A stretch of DNA of 64,000 nt from Monilinia fructicola (lineage: Eukaryota; Ascomycota; Leotiomycetes; Helotiales; Sclerotiniaceae): the NCBI GenBank assembly GCA_008692225.1, contig VICG01000002.1:2277501-2341500 (forward strand), given 5' to 3'. The notes beneath the pieces were generated by a model, which ran no database searches, was not told the origin of the DNA, and saw only the letters and a program-made list of their open reading frames with translations. Positions 10,869 through 22,999 of this stretch are shown in pieces. Each line of letters opens with the position of its first letter. Positions within the stretch are counted from its first letter, which is position 1. The position numbers were made by a program, and so were the translations under genes.

Positions 10869-13861
10869 ATGGCTTCCAAAAAGTACGCGCTTCTTCCTAT
10901 GGAAGACGAGGAAATAGGTCCGGCAAAGGTGGTAGCAAAGAAGAAGGAGAAAAAGTCACACCGTGAAAGCTCGTCGCGGCGCGACAGACACCGAGAAAGA
11001 TCTCCTCGCCGAGAGAGGTCGCCTCGCCATAATATAGAGCCGCGGTCCAAAAACATCCGATCCAAGGCGAACGATGATTATGAGGATCGATGGGGCGACG
11101 AAGAATATGTTTCAGAAGAAGAACCAGAATTCCAGGAACCTGCTTCTAAACGAGTCAAAACAAGCCACTCAGACGACGACATCTCAGAATCGGAGAAAGA
11201 ACGAAGAAGAGATCAAGCAGAGAAAGATGCTTTCGCGCAGAGGTTGCTGTCGAAGAATTCCGATAAGTCGAAGAAAATCCTCGAGGATAGATCCGACCCC
11301 CTTATGGCACAGAGAAGAGCTTTGGCGGACGATGCTGCTGCAAGAAGTGCTGCAATGCCAGATCTCAGGGAAAGGTCGAGGCAAGAATATTTGAAGAAGC
11401 GTGAGACGGAGCGCCTCGCTCTTTTGCGGCGACAAGTCGAGGATGAGACAAGGGAGCTGAACGATCCATATTCTAACTTGACGGCGAAGGAGAAGGCAGA
11501 TTTTGCCAAGAATAGAGAGGTTCTGCGACTCGCTGATGAAAGACTCAGGATCGATGATCACCTAGATGGCTATGCTATGCCAGACGATTATATAACAGAA
11601 AAAGGGAAATTAAACCAGAAAAAGAAACAAGAGGCACTTTACAAACGCTACGTCGAGAAAGATGAATATGGCCAGGAGAAGTTTGTCACCGAGCATGAGG
11701 AGTGGGAGAGGCAACAGTTAAAGCTAGCCAAAAATCAGATCCAAAGCACTGAACGAGTCGACCAAGGCGAATACGATTATATTTTGGATGAGGATCAAGG
11801 GATTAAGTGGATCATGGAATCGAAGCTCCCAGGACAAGGTCTTGATAAAGAAGCAAGGTTTCTGGGTGAACAGTTGAAGGCTGCTGAGCAAAAAGCCAAG
11901 ACAATCGAGGAAACGAGGAAAAATCTTCCAATATACGCGTATAAAGACGAATTTCTGGCCGCTCTTGAAACAATTCCAGACTATTATCCTTGTTGGTGAG
12001 ACGGGGTCTGGAAAAACCACTCAATTGCCTCAATATCTGCATGAAGCAGGGTATACTAAAGGAGGGATGAAAATTGGAGTCACCCAGCCGAGGAGAGTGG
12101 CTGCTATGTCCGTTGCTCAGCGTGTGTCAGAGGAAATGGGATGCAAGATTGGTAATGAAGTTGGTTACGCTATTCGATTTGAGGATTGCACCAGCGATAA
12201 AACTCTAATAAAGTACATGACTGATGGTCATCTTTTGAAAGAGGTCATGATAACACCGTCTCTAGACGAGTACCAGGTGATCATGATTGATGAAGCTCAC
12301 GAGCGGACTGTTCATACCGACATCCTCCTGGCTCTACTCAAAGATCTTGCCAAAGAGAGGCCAGGTATTAAACTCTTGATTGCCTCGGCGACAATCAATG
12401 CACAGGCTTTCTCAGACTTTTTTGATGGGGCCCCCATATTCAATGTAAAAGGCCGCAGTTACCCTGTTGAAATTTACAATACCCCTCAACCGGAAGCGAA
12501 TTATCTTGCTGCTGCTATCACCACACTATTTCAGATACATACCTCCCAACCAAGTGGTGATGTGCTGATATTCTTAACAGGACAAGATGAGATTGAGGCC
12601 GCCGAGGAAAGAATAAGTGATATTTCGAAGAAATTGGGTTCAAGGGTACCCGAGCTCGTTATTTGTCCTATTTATGCAAATCTTCCAACCGATTTACAAA
12701 CTAAGATCTTTGAACCAACGCCTAAAGGTGCACGAAAAGTAGTCTTAGCAACAAATATTGCAGAAACGAGTTTAACCATCGATGGCATTGTATATGTCAT
12801 TGATCCAGGGTTTGTAAAGGAGAATGTTTACAATCCAGCTACTGGGATGTCAAAACTAGTTACAGTAGCGTGCTCGCGGGCATCTGCAAATCAAAGAAGT
12901 GGTCGTGCTGGTCGTGTAGGGCCTGGAAAGTGCTTCCGTCTATACACTAAATGGGCATTTATGAACGAAATGGAGGAAAGTACCACGCCTGAAATCCAAA
13001 GAACAAATTTGAATGGTACAGTATTGCTACTTAAGTCACTTGGAATCAACGATCTCTTGACCTTTGATTTTATGGATCCCCCACCCACAGAGACCTTAAT
13101 TGGTGCTCTCAATCAGCTATACGCCTTATCTGCTTTGAATAATCGAGGAGAACTGACCAAGGTGGGGAGACAAATGGCCGAATTCCCTACTGATCCTCAG
13201 GTGGCTAAGTCAATCATTGCGTCAGATCAATTGGCTTGCTCTGATGAAGTGTTGAGTATAATGGCAATGCTAGGTGAAAGTTCAGCTCTCTTCTTTCGAC
13301 CGAAGGGAGAGCAGAGAGTGCATGCAGATAGTGCACGAGCGCGCTTCACAATCAAAGAAGGAGGTGATCATCTCACCTACCTGAATATTTGGAACCAATG
13401 GGTGGATAATGATTTCAGTACAGTCTGGGCCAAGGAGAACTTCCTACAACAACGTTCCCTTACTCGGGCTAGAGATGTCCGAGACCAACTGGCAAAGCTT
13501 TGTGAACGCGTGGAAGTTACGATCGCCAGCTGTGGGGCGTCAAATATTGAGCCCATTCAAAAAGCAATTACGGCCGGGTTTTTTTGCCAACGCAGCGCGA
13601 TTGCAGCGAGACGGTGATAGTTATCGAACGGTCAAGAGAAATACAACGGTATACATACACCCATCTTCGGTGCTGATGGCAAATGATCCTCCCATTAAGC
13701 TGGTGGTTTATCACGAACTCGTACAAACTACAAAGGAGTATATGCGCAGTTGCATTCCTATTAAAGCGAACTGGCTACACGAGCTCGCACCGCATTATCA
13801 TAAGAAGAAAGAGATAGAGGAGATGGGAGATAAGAAGTTGTCGAATCGTAGTAGGATATAA
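10869..13861 (+). CDS. PRP2: pre-mRNA splicing DEAH-box ATPase, Prp2/DHX16 type, frame broken twice in this sequence
   Basis: Prp2 (Cdc28 in fission yeast, DHX16 in animals) remodels the activated spliceosome before the first catalytic step. The gene has no visible intron. The N-terminal 300 residues are charged and contain Arg-Ser and Arg-rich clusters. The helicase core shows motif [11 protein letters not shown] (about residue 376), Ia [16 protein letters not shown], motif II DEAH (about 473), motif III SAT, GQDEIE, motif [13 protein letters not shown] and motif [15 protein letters not shown]. The C-terminal HA2/OB region follows, ending in a Lys-rich tail. The reading frame jumps at the A run 11968-11970 and again in the seven-T run 13579-13585, each time by one extra base. 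Removing both gives exactly 997 codons (996 residues), as expected for the family. Because the gene is essential, sequence error is likelier than loss. Prp2 is preferred over Prp22 or Prp43 from the N-terminal region ([20 protein letters not shown]). Confidence 0.9.
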
Positions 13862-13982
13862 TACCGTAGCACATAGCTCATAGCATGTTGATTTTAGCCA
13901 GCCCATAAAGTTAATCGGATATTTATTTGTGAGTTTTCAATTCGCGCCAATATATGCTTCACGACAAAGTGCGAGATCAGAA

Positions 13983-15972
13983 CTAGCTACTGCGACCAGG
14001 AAATCCGGTTACCCTTCTTCGAATCTTGAAAGGTACCTTGCCTACAGGTCGTTGTCCACCAAGCCCATAGAACCTCGGATCCATTGTTAAAGCCTCCTCG
14101 TCTGCCAGAATCCTTACATCAAATTCCATAGCCATTATCGCACATGCAGCTAGCATTGCACGCTTGGAGAATGCTTGACCAATACATGCACGAGCACCAC
14201 CACCATATGGAAGCCACGAACCATTTGTACCTGCTAGCGAGAATCTAGGGCCTCTGCTAGGACCAGACTCTGGTACTTCCGAGTCGTTAGACTGCGCTTG
14301 CGAAAGCTGCGTCTTGCTTTGTGGTCCGCTTGTTGGGTCATTTTCATAGATCAAGAACCTATCAGCCCAGAATTTATCAATTGGATGCATCCCACCTTTC
14401 GTGTTCCAGAAAGATTCATCCATGTGTGCCTCTGTAGTTGATACAAGGATGATGCTCTTCTTTGGAAAGAACCATCTCTTGATAGAAAATGCGGTCCGAT
14501 CGGTATATCTGGCTGCATATGCACGCACTCGAAGACGGAGAGTCTCAGCATATATCGACTGCATCAAGGGGAGTGCCTGGAGCGTCGAAGCACTGAATTC
14601 AGCAAGATGAATTGAATTTTGATCAAAAGTGCCTGATAGTTCAGTGCGAACCCTCTCAAGAACAGCAGGATCTTTGAATGTTTCAAGTGCCGTCCACATA
14701 GCAGATGGGACAAGATTCGTATTTGCACTGGCTTTTATTAGTATGAGATCTTCAAAATACAATGGCATACTTGCGCCCAAATGAAGCCAAGATCAGATGC
14801 TGCACGAGCATCGTCGCTGAAGTTGTCCGTTGTGGCAAAGATCCCATTTTTGCTCTGTCGTTCTCTTATGAATAAACTACCCCAATACGGATCTGCATCA
14901 CCATCTGATGAAATCAAGTTCTCTTCGAAATGAGCCTGGGCAAATGCATGCCATTGTTTGATTGATGCTAACAACTTATCTCGCGCATCATATGCATCTG
15001 GAATCAACCATCTAGGAAGGCCTTTCAATAAGCCAGGGATTTCCATATCGTATCTGGAAAAGTCTTTCGCAAAGTCAGGGCTCAAACGAGTTAGACTGGG
15101 TCCACAAATAGACTCAACGAGAGCTGATCCAAAAGTCTCATCAAAGAATGCCATAAAGTCTGGGAGTTCAAGCCATTCCTTATCACTTACCGAGAGTGCT
15201 GTTAGTCTTTGATGAAACCCTATGACCAAGCGGTCACAAAAGTTGGAAAGTCCAGCCCCCTTTGTAAATTTAAGCATTCCTACGTGAGTCCTGTAGTCTA
15301 CTCTGTTATTGGGCGCCACAGAACTGTCTAGGGGTGCTTGAGCTGCTAATCCCGAATCATCGTTCGCATACATCTCAAGTGCTTCTGCAGGCATACCGAA
15401 GATGTATTTCAGGCAAAACAAATGAAGTGGTGTTCCAGTCATTGTACTGGATTTCTTCCACAGAGCAGCGATGTTCTCTGCACCCTGGACGAAGAACATC
15501 TTCTGGTTCAGTAGAGAAACACAGAAAGGGGAGTTCTTACTGAGTTTACTGTTATGTATACTTTGTTAGTAAGGGGAGTTTGACGGATAATTTTGTAATA
15601 AACATACGTAGATGACTTGATGAAAGCAAGAGCATTAAAGCCAAAATCAAGACTGCTGCCAAGAAAGGGAAGCCAGTATGGGATGGTTGGTGGAATTTCC
15701 AGTGCAGCACCATCAGATCGGCGACTCCTTTCAAAAGATAGCCGGGTGAGAACATAGTTGAGAAGACAAGACAATGCAACAGCAGCAACTGCTACGTATA
15801 CCGCTTCAATATCTTGAAGGATTCTTATTATGCCTTGTGGTTTGAGATACAGTATCTCTACCAGGCTTGAGGCATGTTGTGGTTTGAGATGCTGTATCGT
15901 TTGCAGGTTCGAAAGACTGCGCCCACCAATCTCGAAAGACACGGGACTCCATTCACTGATATTGCTTGCCAT
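13983..15972 (-). CDS. cytochrome P450, membrane-bound monooxygenase
   Basis: This is a heme-thiolate monooxygenase. Three exons are visible: 15608-15972, 14771-15548 and about 13983-14731. The N-terminus carries a membrane anchor (about residues 58-82, rich in Ala, Val and Leu) followed by a Pro-containing hinge (EIPPTIPYWLPFLG). The K-helix motif ETLR (in YAETLRLR) and the heme loop PYGGGARACIGQAF with the Cys ligand are both present. The overall pattern resembles fungal P450s related to CYP7/CYP8. Intron 1 (15549-15607) is standard. The second junction is not: after CAA at 14771 a good GTATGC donor follows, but neither nearby acceptor (14732 or 14728) keeps the frame, and both would give unusually short introns of 39 or 43 nt. 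A one-base error would explain it. An in-frame ATG at 16011 offers a start 13 codons earlier. The substrate is unknown and no other biosynthetic gene adjoins it. Confidence 0.85.
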
Positions 15973-18900
15973 TTGGGATCTGAAAGTACGAATGAATGCC
16001 AATACTTTCAATACCGAAATCCATCCAAACCGTTCGATGAACAGAAGATATATTCGTCATTTCCAACGCTTTTTATCAATACACCCCAACATCGATACAT
16101 GTATAGAACGAAATATTCCTCACTGCCATTACTGTCTTGTTAGCCAAGGTTTGAAAGGGTATTTTTACAGGTTCCGGGATTAATTAGGTTGTTTTCCAAA
16201 TGTCTGTAGTTTGTATTTGTCTCAAGAAATATGGCACAGCCGGAATATAAAATTAACTAACAAAGTTCAGGATTTTTTTGCAGACAACTGTTGGACGTAT
16301 TCTGTCTATCAAGGGTTCAGATTGGATACCAAGACTACGAGTTATCCAATTTATGCAGGCTGTTATTCAAATCAGGCACTACCTGCCGGAAGGATCTAAT
16401 CACATGTCACTCAAATGGTGGTCTCCAGGCATTTCGGTAAATGTTACGTATGAGGCTCTAGGTCTCCTGCAAGCTGGGGGATTTTCCGAGGCTAACTACG
16501 CACAATCTGCAGCGTGCATCGGCCCGTTGTGATATTTTGCAGTTGCAGGGATTCTTGACGATGGGGCTTACGCCTCGAAGTTCTGCAGGCCAGATGTGTT
16601 TGGTCCCGAGTATGTACAATATATATTCCCTCCATCTCTACGCCCTGTATCTTGCTGGGGTGCACGAAAAAGGGATTACTTATACCTTTCCGAATGGGAA
16701 CATTTCACCCTGGTGAGTGTTGTTGGATTGTGTGTGGGACTTCAACCAACGTGCAGTTTTCTCATGCAGCGGGGAAAAACTTAGCCCAGCTTTCCACGAT
16801 CCAACTAACTTACGGTATGAAGAATGTTACAACTTAAGGGAATTATCCTCGAATAGAAGATACGGTGAAGGGGGTTGCTGTATCTTTACAATCTCAATAA
16901 ATGCACACACAAGAGGATACGTGTTGCGCAGCTCCCTCTCAGGCTTGTTCGCCGAACAAAAAAAAAAAGGTTGCTTGGATTTGTGCATTAGCCATAAATA
17001 TATATGGGTAACAAAAACGAGGGATCTGTGCACCCCCAGCTTCCTGTGGTATTTCTTATCTGATGGAGTATGATCATCGGGCAAGTGTTCCGCATCATCT
17101 GCCTGTCACTATGGCAACTCGATGCCATTTTTCCCTTTTCGGTCTTCAGCACCCATCTCTTCATCTCAAAATCTTTGCTTGCAACGGAGTTTCTCACTAT
17201 GGGCAATGCAAGTGATCACTAGGGGATGATCGATAAATAAGCCCACCCACTTTCCAGTCTTTAGTTATGTTCACTCACAGCAATCAAGTTACAGGTATCA
17301 GCCAGTGTCCTGCTTACCGTCAGTCTAGCCTCAGCAACATTCCACTTGTATTTTTGATTTCGTATCCAGAAGAGCTGTGGTTTGGACGATGGCTTCCTGC
17401 CAACAGAAATATGCCATCGCAACTTGATACTAATCCAAGTCGATGCTTAATTTGGGTCTCACAAAAGTAATAAAAATTGTGCGAGCTGCATTTGAAGTTC
17501 CCTCAGGATAGGATTTGAGATTCATTTGAATGTTTTGAAAGTGTACATGTTCCATCGTTCATTCGTCGAAAATTAAACACCCGGGTCGAAGACGCTAATC
17601 TAGACCGCAGTAGCTCTTGGCTAATTGTGATATCTATCGTAGAATGATATCGAGAGATACCCAGGTGGGTTCCGTCAATTACTAAATGGAACATACTTAT
17701 TTAAGCAGATATGGCTTGAAGTTGATGTTGGCTTGCTGGGGGAACTTCTTACATATGATATTTTCATTATCTATCAATAAAGCTATAGAAATCATTCAAC
17801 ATTTATTGGGTCTAATTCTTTGATTCGAAGGCTGATTTAATGAATATCTCGTATTGAATTTTACCTGTCATCTCTCCTTACGTATCTGCATGGAAAGCTA
17901 AGCAGTTTTCTAGCAGGATTCACATCGTTGTCCCTTAGGCCAAAGTCGTAAATCTCGAATAGATGGGAGATTTTATCTGGTGTATTATACTTTATCAATA
18001 ACTAGCTTCACTTAATCTATAGCCGATCAAGCACCTATGCACAACAAATATATGCTTTAGATTCATGCAACTTTGACGAGATGATGAGCTTTCAGCCCGA
18101 CGAATCTTGAGTGCTATCTGATTTACCAAGGAAAAACAACAAATTAAAATTAATCATTTGCGAGATCTTTGGCATAATGAAAGCTCATCAAAGTAGCAGA
18201 GAGGTCAATTCTTGAGTAGAGAAACGCTGGATATTCTCTTTCTTCTACTATCATTCTACAATTATTTGAAAGCAAGCCATGATATGAACCGGCCTCAAAT
18301 TCCTATCCAAATCCAGATATCTAGTCTCAACCATCAACTTCCACCAAGCTCAAAGACAACCTCTCATCACCCGAATGCAGATTCTTCTCCAATCTTTAAT
18401 TTATATGATGAAACAGGTAATGTGAACGACAGATGATTCAGATCAAGTCGTATAGCAGCCCAGGTGTTGAGACCAATATGTCTCAAGAAAAGCCATCATC
18501 TTCTTCGATTTTGCGCTTGTAAAAAAGATATCAGAACGTCAAGGTAATTAATGTCTTGGTTGGTACTCTGCCAAGTAGTATCATATTCGCCTATTCGCAC
18601 GGTGCCAATGTATGGGCTTGAAATGCATCAACTACATATGATCTTACTTGCGTTCTGCTCTCGCGTTCTGTTCCAGATGCAGCGATCCTGCCAGATTCAT
18701 CTCTGTGATTAGCCCACGCAACTATAATATCTATGCTCATCTTCAGAAACAGCCATTTCTTCGTATCGTTTAGAAATCGGGCGCGAAGAGTATCTCACAC
18801 GAGATCAAATTGCATGGGTGACTATCATTCTGTGAGAGTTTTGGCGAAAAGCGGAGTTTTTTGCAATCAAGGTGACGAACGGATGACTATCTGGCTAGCA

Positions 18901-20225
18901 AGCAAGCAACTACGTCCCAGCGTGGCACATCATCCTGCCACTTGCGGCCTACGGCTTGATGGTTAACTGCCATGTTCTGGGGAGGAAACTGCACTTGAAT
19001 CATTACTCCCTGTAAGAACCTGGAGACAGATGGTTGGGTTGGCTCAGGTATGCTAGTGGTATATCATTGAGGCGGGTATTCACGCGATACTGCGTGTGAA
19101 AATATGAATCTCGCGCCCAGTCGGCAATGGAGTTTATTACCATATCAAGATGCATGAGGTCGAGTAGATGGTTGGATTGGTGTCTAGATTGGTTGATCCG
19201 GAGCTTGTTGATGTTTGGGATGAATGGGATGAATAGGTATTGGTGCCGACGTTTTGGGAGGGGGAGAGTTATATGTATATCTACTGCCGCGTTTACATGC
19301 GAGTGTACTCGGTATGGAGAGTTTCAAGATCTCGGAATGTATTGATGCAATCGAGGGATGTCTGCAGCTTGCACTATTGAATGCGGTGCGATGAATTGGA
19401 TTGGAGTTGAGTGAGGATGGTTTAAATGTGCCCGTGTCGATTTATTCAATATGTTGGTTATAGTGAATCATGGTAAGGATTTCCTGTATTGCTAGATAGC
19501 ATATGAAGCGTTGGGAAATGAGGATAGATCCCAAGGAGTCTATGTAAGGGTATAGAGAGGTATGAAAGGGGGGAAGAGTAGGAGGGTAGGATAGGAGGCA
19601 AATGAGTGACATGAAGGAGAGGGGAGAGTTAGATCATAGCGATGTTGGAAAACTGACACTAAATGAGTCTTTAATTCAAGGCATCATGCAGTCAGCCATC
19701 TACAATACGAAAAACCAAAATATCTTCCAGGATCTCACCATGGCGCAAATCAAGTTGTTCATTCATGCCGAATATGGCCTATCTCTGCTGAAGCAATCTT
19801 CACCTATCATCTGCTCTCAGTATCCTGGAGTACTGGCCAAAGTAGGGCTGACCATACTGAGGTATCAGGAGCAGATCTTGCGGACATCGAGTCTGTGATT
19901 TCTTCAAAGCCACAACTGTTGAATCGAATCACCCTTACTATTACTGTTGTCAAGAGAGCTTACGCATTGACTCAACTATGGCTGCCCTGCCCTTCGCGAT
20001 GGCCAACAAAGCTTCTCTTTCACCGGAGACAATGGTCATCGGTCCCCAACTAACAGGACTATAATTCGAGCTGACTATTACGCCAAGCACTACAACCCAC
20101 CTCACTGGCCTCAGCCCGAAGAGTGTATTCAGAAAGCAGGCTGGTCATCGATGAAGACCAGCCCTACCCGTTCAAAAATGAATGTCGATCATTTGAGCAC
20201 AGTTCTTGGAGCTGTATCTATCAAG

Positions 20226-20365
20226 GAAGAAGAAGAAGAAGAAGAAGAAGAAGAAGAAGAAGAAGAAGAAGAAGAAGAAGAAGAAGAAGAAGAAGAAGAA
20301 GAAGAAAGAAGAAGAAGAAGAAGAAGAAGAAGAAGAAGAAGAAGAAGAAGAAGAAGAAGAAGAAG
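20226..20365 (+). repeat. (GAA)n trinucleotide repeat, about 46 copies
   Basis: An almost pure GAA run of about 140 bp is interrupted once by one extra A near 20306, which shifts its register. All six frames through it are open and would give poly-Glu, poly-Lys, poly-Arg or their antisense homopolymers, so open frames here carry no coding information. Confidence 0.97.
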
Positions 20366-20736
20366 CAGCAACGGCAGAGATAAAATGCTGCTCTCGCATT
20401 AACAACTTGAGATCTGGATTTCAGAAACCAGTATGATTAGTATGATCCCATGAAGGGCAATCGAAGGGGCTGAATGTCAATTGACAGAGAGCATATATGA
20501 TGCGTCGAGGAGGGAGTCATCTGGCTAATCATTACCCTCGTGGTGTATCTTCTGTGAAGTACGTAGAGTTCATAGGAGAAATGAGTTATATAAGGATTTG
20601 TGAAGATTGAAATTTTTGTAGTTCTCATTTTTCTACGGCTACAGCGTTGATTTGCAACCAAACGAAGTGAGTGGGTTATACATGATTATTTTGTTCTATC
20701 TCTCGTAGGAGTAAGGTTATAAGCTGCGTTAGCCGA

Positions 20737-20781
20737 TGATGATGATGATAATAATGATGATAATGATGATGATGATGATGG
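20737..20781 (+). repeat. degenerate GAT/AAT microsatellite
   Basis: A run of GATGAT units is interrupted by AAT units. No gene overlaps it. Confidence 0.9.
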
Positions 20782-21111
20782 ACATGAATTGAATGACCAT
20801 ATTCATTCATCAATGAGGTAGGTGATCATGCTAAACAGCGAGAATGATCATGACTTGACGTTATCTTCGGTGGTGAAGTTTCATCGAGATAGGAAATGAT
20901 GGTAACCAAAAATCATCTTATAGCTGAAGGATACCTAGGTACCTAGTTTTGATAATCCTGTTTGCGTAAAGAAACTTCTGTTGCTTTTACTATGGAATGG
21001 ATGGTAGATGGAGTGAGACCAGTAATTCACGAGGTGTCCAGAGTTGTTGTGTATATATATCAAAATAATTTCGTCATTGCCATCAAATGTGATAAACATA
21101 TCGCCAAGATA

Positions 21112-21207
21112 TCCCTGCTGGCGCAATGGTAGCGCGCAAGACTTCTACTAGATGTCCACATCTAAAAGATTATCTTGAGGCTGCAGGTTCGAGCCCTGCG
21201 TGGGGAG
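21112..21207 (+). tRNA. tRNA-Arg (anticodon TCT) with intron
   Basis: The sequence folds as a full cloverleaf. The acceptor stem TCCCTGC (21112-21118) pairs with GTGGGGA (21200-21206) using two G-U pairs, followed by discriminator G. The D arm is GCGC-AATGGTA-GCGC. The anticodon stem CAAGA (21137-21141) pairs with TCTTG (21173-21177). The T arm GCAGG-TTCGAGC-CCTGC also carries the internal promoter B box. The loop CTTCTA places anticodon TCT at 21144-21146, with a 24-nt intron at 21148-21171, in the standard position one base 3' of the anticodon. The exact intron ends could shift by a base. A T-rich stretch about 45 bp downstream could stop RNA polymerase III. Confidence 0.85.
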
Positions 21208-21466
21208 TTACTACCCTGAGTATGATCGGTTTGAATCCGATCGAAGAATTATCATTTTTGCACTTTCTCATAACTTTTTTGATTCCTCGATTGATTCTCG
21301 GGTCTTTTGAAGGTGGAGATGGAATATCTTTTTGACGAAATTGACCCCGCATTCCAATTACGACCAATGAAAAAGCTCAAATCATAACTGACACTAGTTT
21401 CAGTGGCTCTATCAAACTTTCAAAAAATATATCATCCCATCATTCTCTCCCCCTCTCATACTCAAA

Positions 21467-22999
21467 ATGTCAATCAGCAAACGATTTACATGTTTACGGT
21501 GTCAATTCCATTCCTTTTCATCTTCACCTCCACCTTCACCTTCTCGTCGTCTCTATCATGTCTCTCCACGATTGCGCGCAGAAATACTTAAACCCTCGAT
21601 AGCACCCAAACAATCAATCGATATCAAACATATAAGAACCAATCCCGAATTATATGAAAAAAGCTGTATAGAAAGGAATTACAAGCTTCAATCGGCATAT
21701 CCAGCAAAGATCATAAGTTTATTTGAACAATGGCACGAACATCAACGGGATGGAAGAGCTTTAAGAGAAAGAAATAATAAACTAAAGCTTCAGTTAGCAA
21801 ATCCAAAATCATTACGGGATGATGATTCAGAAGAGACACAAAGCTTACGAGCACTCTCAAAACAAGAGATAATCGCCGAAGCACGAACTTTAAAAGATAA
21901 AATCTCTCATATTGATTCCTCGGAGAGCCTCCTCATGACTGAGATCAATACCCTCGCCGCCTCCATCCCTAACCTAACATCCGATTCAACTCCGCGTGGT
22001 TCAGAACCGAAAGTCATAGGAACCATCAACGAGCACCCCGAACCTATCCCTGCAGCTTCTGATCGAGTCTGGCGCTCCCACGTGCATATAGGCAGCGAAC
22101 TAAACCTCCTCGATTTCTCCTCCGCAGCCACGACTTCCGGCTGGGGCTGGTACTATCTTCTCAATGGGGCCGCGCTCCTCGAACAAGCACTAATCCAATA
22201 CGCGCTCTCACTCGCGCTCTCCAAAAAATGGTCCGTAGTCTCTCCTCCCACAATGGTGTACTCACATATCGCCTCGGCATGCGGCTTCCAGCCGCGCGAC
22301 CAGTCCGACGAACAACAAATCTATTCCATCGCGCAATCCCCCCATGATGCCGAAAGCGCCAAACCCACCTATTCCATGGCCGGGACCGCCGAGATCCCTC
22401 TCGCGGGCATGAAAGCCAACGCCACGATCCCCGAAATGCAGCTGCCCTTAAAGACAATCGCAACATCGCGCTGCTACCGCGCGGAAGCGGGCGCCCGCGG
22501 CATCGACACCAAAGGTCTCTACCGCGTCCACGAATTCACAAAAGTAGAAATGTTCGCCTGGACACTCCCCTCTCTCCCCGCCACGACCGAGGTCTTCGAC
22601 GAGATGCTCGCCCTGCAGGTCGAAATCCTCACATCCCTCAACCTGCACTGTCGAATCCTCGAAATGCCATCTACGGATCTTGGAGCCTCTGCTATGAGAA
22701 AGATCGATATTGAAGCCTTTTTCCCCTCAAGGAGAGACAGGCATGAGGGATGGGGTGAGGTTACTAGCTTGAGTATCTGTGGGGATTATCAGAGCAGGAG
22801 ATTGGCGACCAAGGTCGATATCGCAGCAAATGGGGGCAAGGTAGCCTTTCCGTGGACGGTCAATGGGACTGCTGTTGCGGTTCCGAGGGTGGTCGCGGCG
22901 ATTTTGGAGAATGGGTGGGATGAGGAGAGGAAGGAGGTTACGGTACCCGAGTGTTTGTGGCCATGGATGGGGGGTAGGAAGGTTTTGAAGAGGGAGTAA
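21467..22999 (+). CDS. DIA4: seryl-tRNA synthetase, mitochondrial type
   Basis: This class II enzyme charges tRNA-Ser. The 510-residue frame is uninterrupted. Residues 1 to about 35 are basic and Ser/Pro-rich with no acidic residues, as in a mitochondrial presequence. The segment IRTNPELYEKSCIERNY and the following charged region form the tRNA-binding coiled-coil arm. The catalytic part shows motif 2 in TSRCYRAEAGARGIDTKGLY with the conserved HEF, and motif 3 as NGTAVAVPRVVAAILEN with the class II Arg. The start is the first ATG in frame and is the one that gives the presequence. The organellar assignment follows from the presequence and from the divergence from cytosolic SerRS; the yeast symbol is given by analogy. 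Codon choice is A/T-ending in the first third and C-ending from about 22080 to 22660. Confidence 0.9.
   Translation: MSISKRFTCLRCQFHSFSSSPPPSPSRRLYHVSPRLRAEILKPSIAPKQSIDIKHIRTNPELYEKSCIERNYKLQSAYPAKIISLFEQWHEHQRDGRALRERNNKLKLQLANPKSLRDDDSEETQSLRALSKQEIIAEARTLKDKISHIDSSESLLMTEINTLAASIPNLTSDSTPRGSEPKVIGTINEHPEPIPAASDRVWRSHVHIGSELNLLDFSSAATTSGWGWYYLLNGAALLEQALIQYALSLALSKKWSVVSPPTMVYSHIASACGFQPRDQSDEQQIYSIAQSPHDAESAKPTYSMAGTAEIPLAGMKANATIPEMQLPLKTIATSRCYRAEAGARGIDTKGLYRVHEFTKVEMFAWTLPSLPATTEVFDEMLALQVEILTSLNLHCRILEMPSTDLGASAMRKIDIEAFFPSRRDRHEGWGEVTSLSICGDYQSRRLATKVDIAANGGKVAFPWTVNGTAVAVPRVVAAILENGWDEERKEVTVPECLWPWMGGRKVLKRE

Larger units (their letters stand above)
16012..21111. other. 5-kb gene-poor, AT-rich region
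   Basis: No open frame here has a recognisable domain, intron pattern or codon bias. The region holds the GAA repeat at 20226-20365, an ATG/GAT-type repeat near 20737-20781, a TACCTAGGTACC element at 20931-20946, and an open non-random stretch just upstream of the GAA run. I see no transposase, reverse transcriptase or terminal repeats, though an eroded element cannot be excluded. The 16.0-16.3 kb part includes the P450 promoter. Confidence 0.5.

Noticed and set aside
11960..13590. Programmed ribosomal frameshifting in PRP2
   Set aside because: Two separate +1-type breaks, both in homopolymers and without a stimulatory structure, in a gene family not known to use frameshifting. Similar breaks in two other genes point to sequence error.
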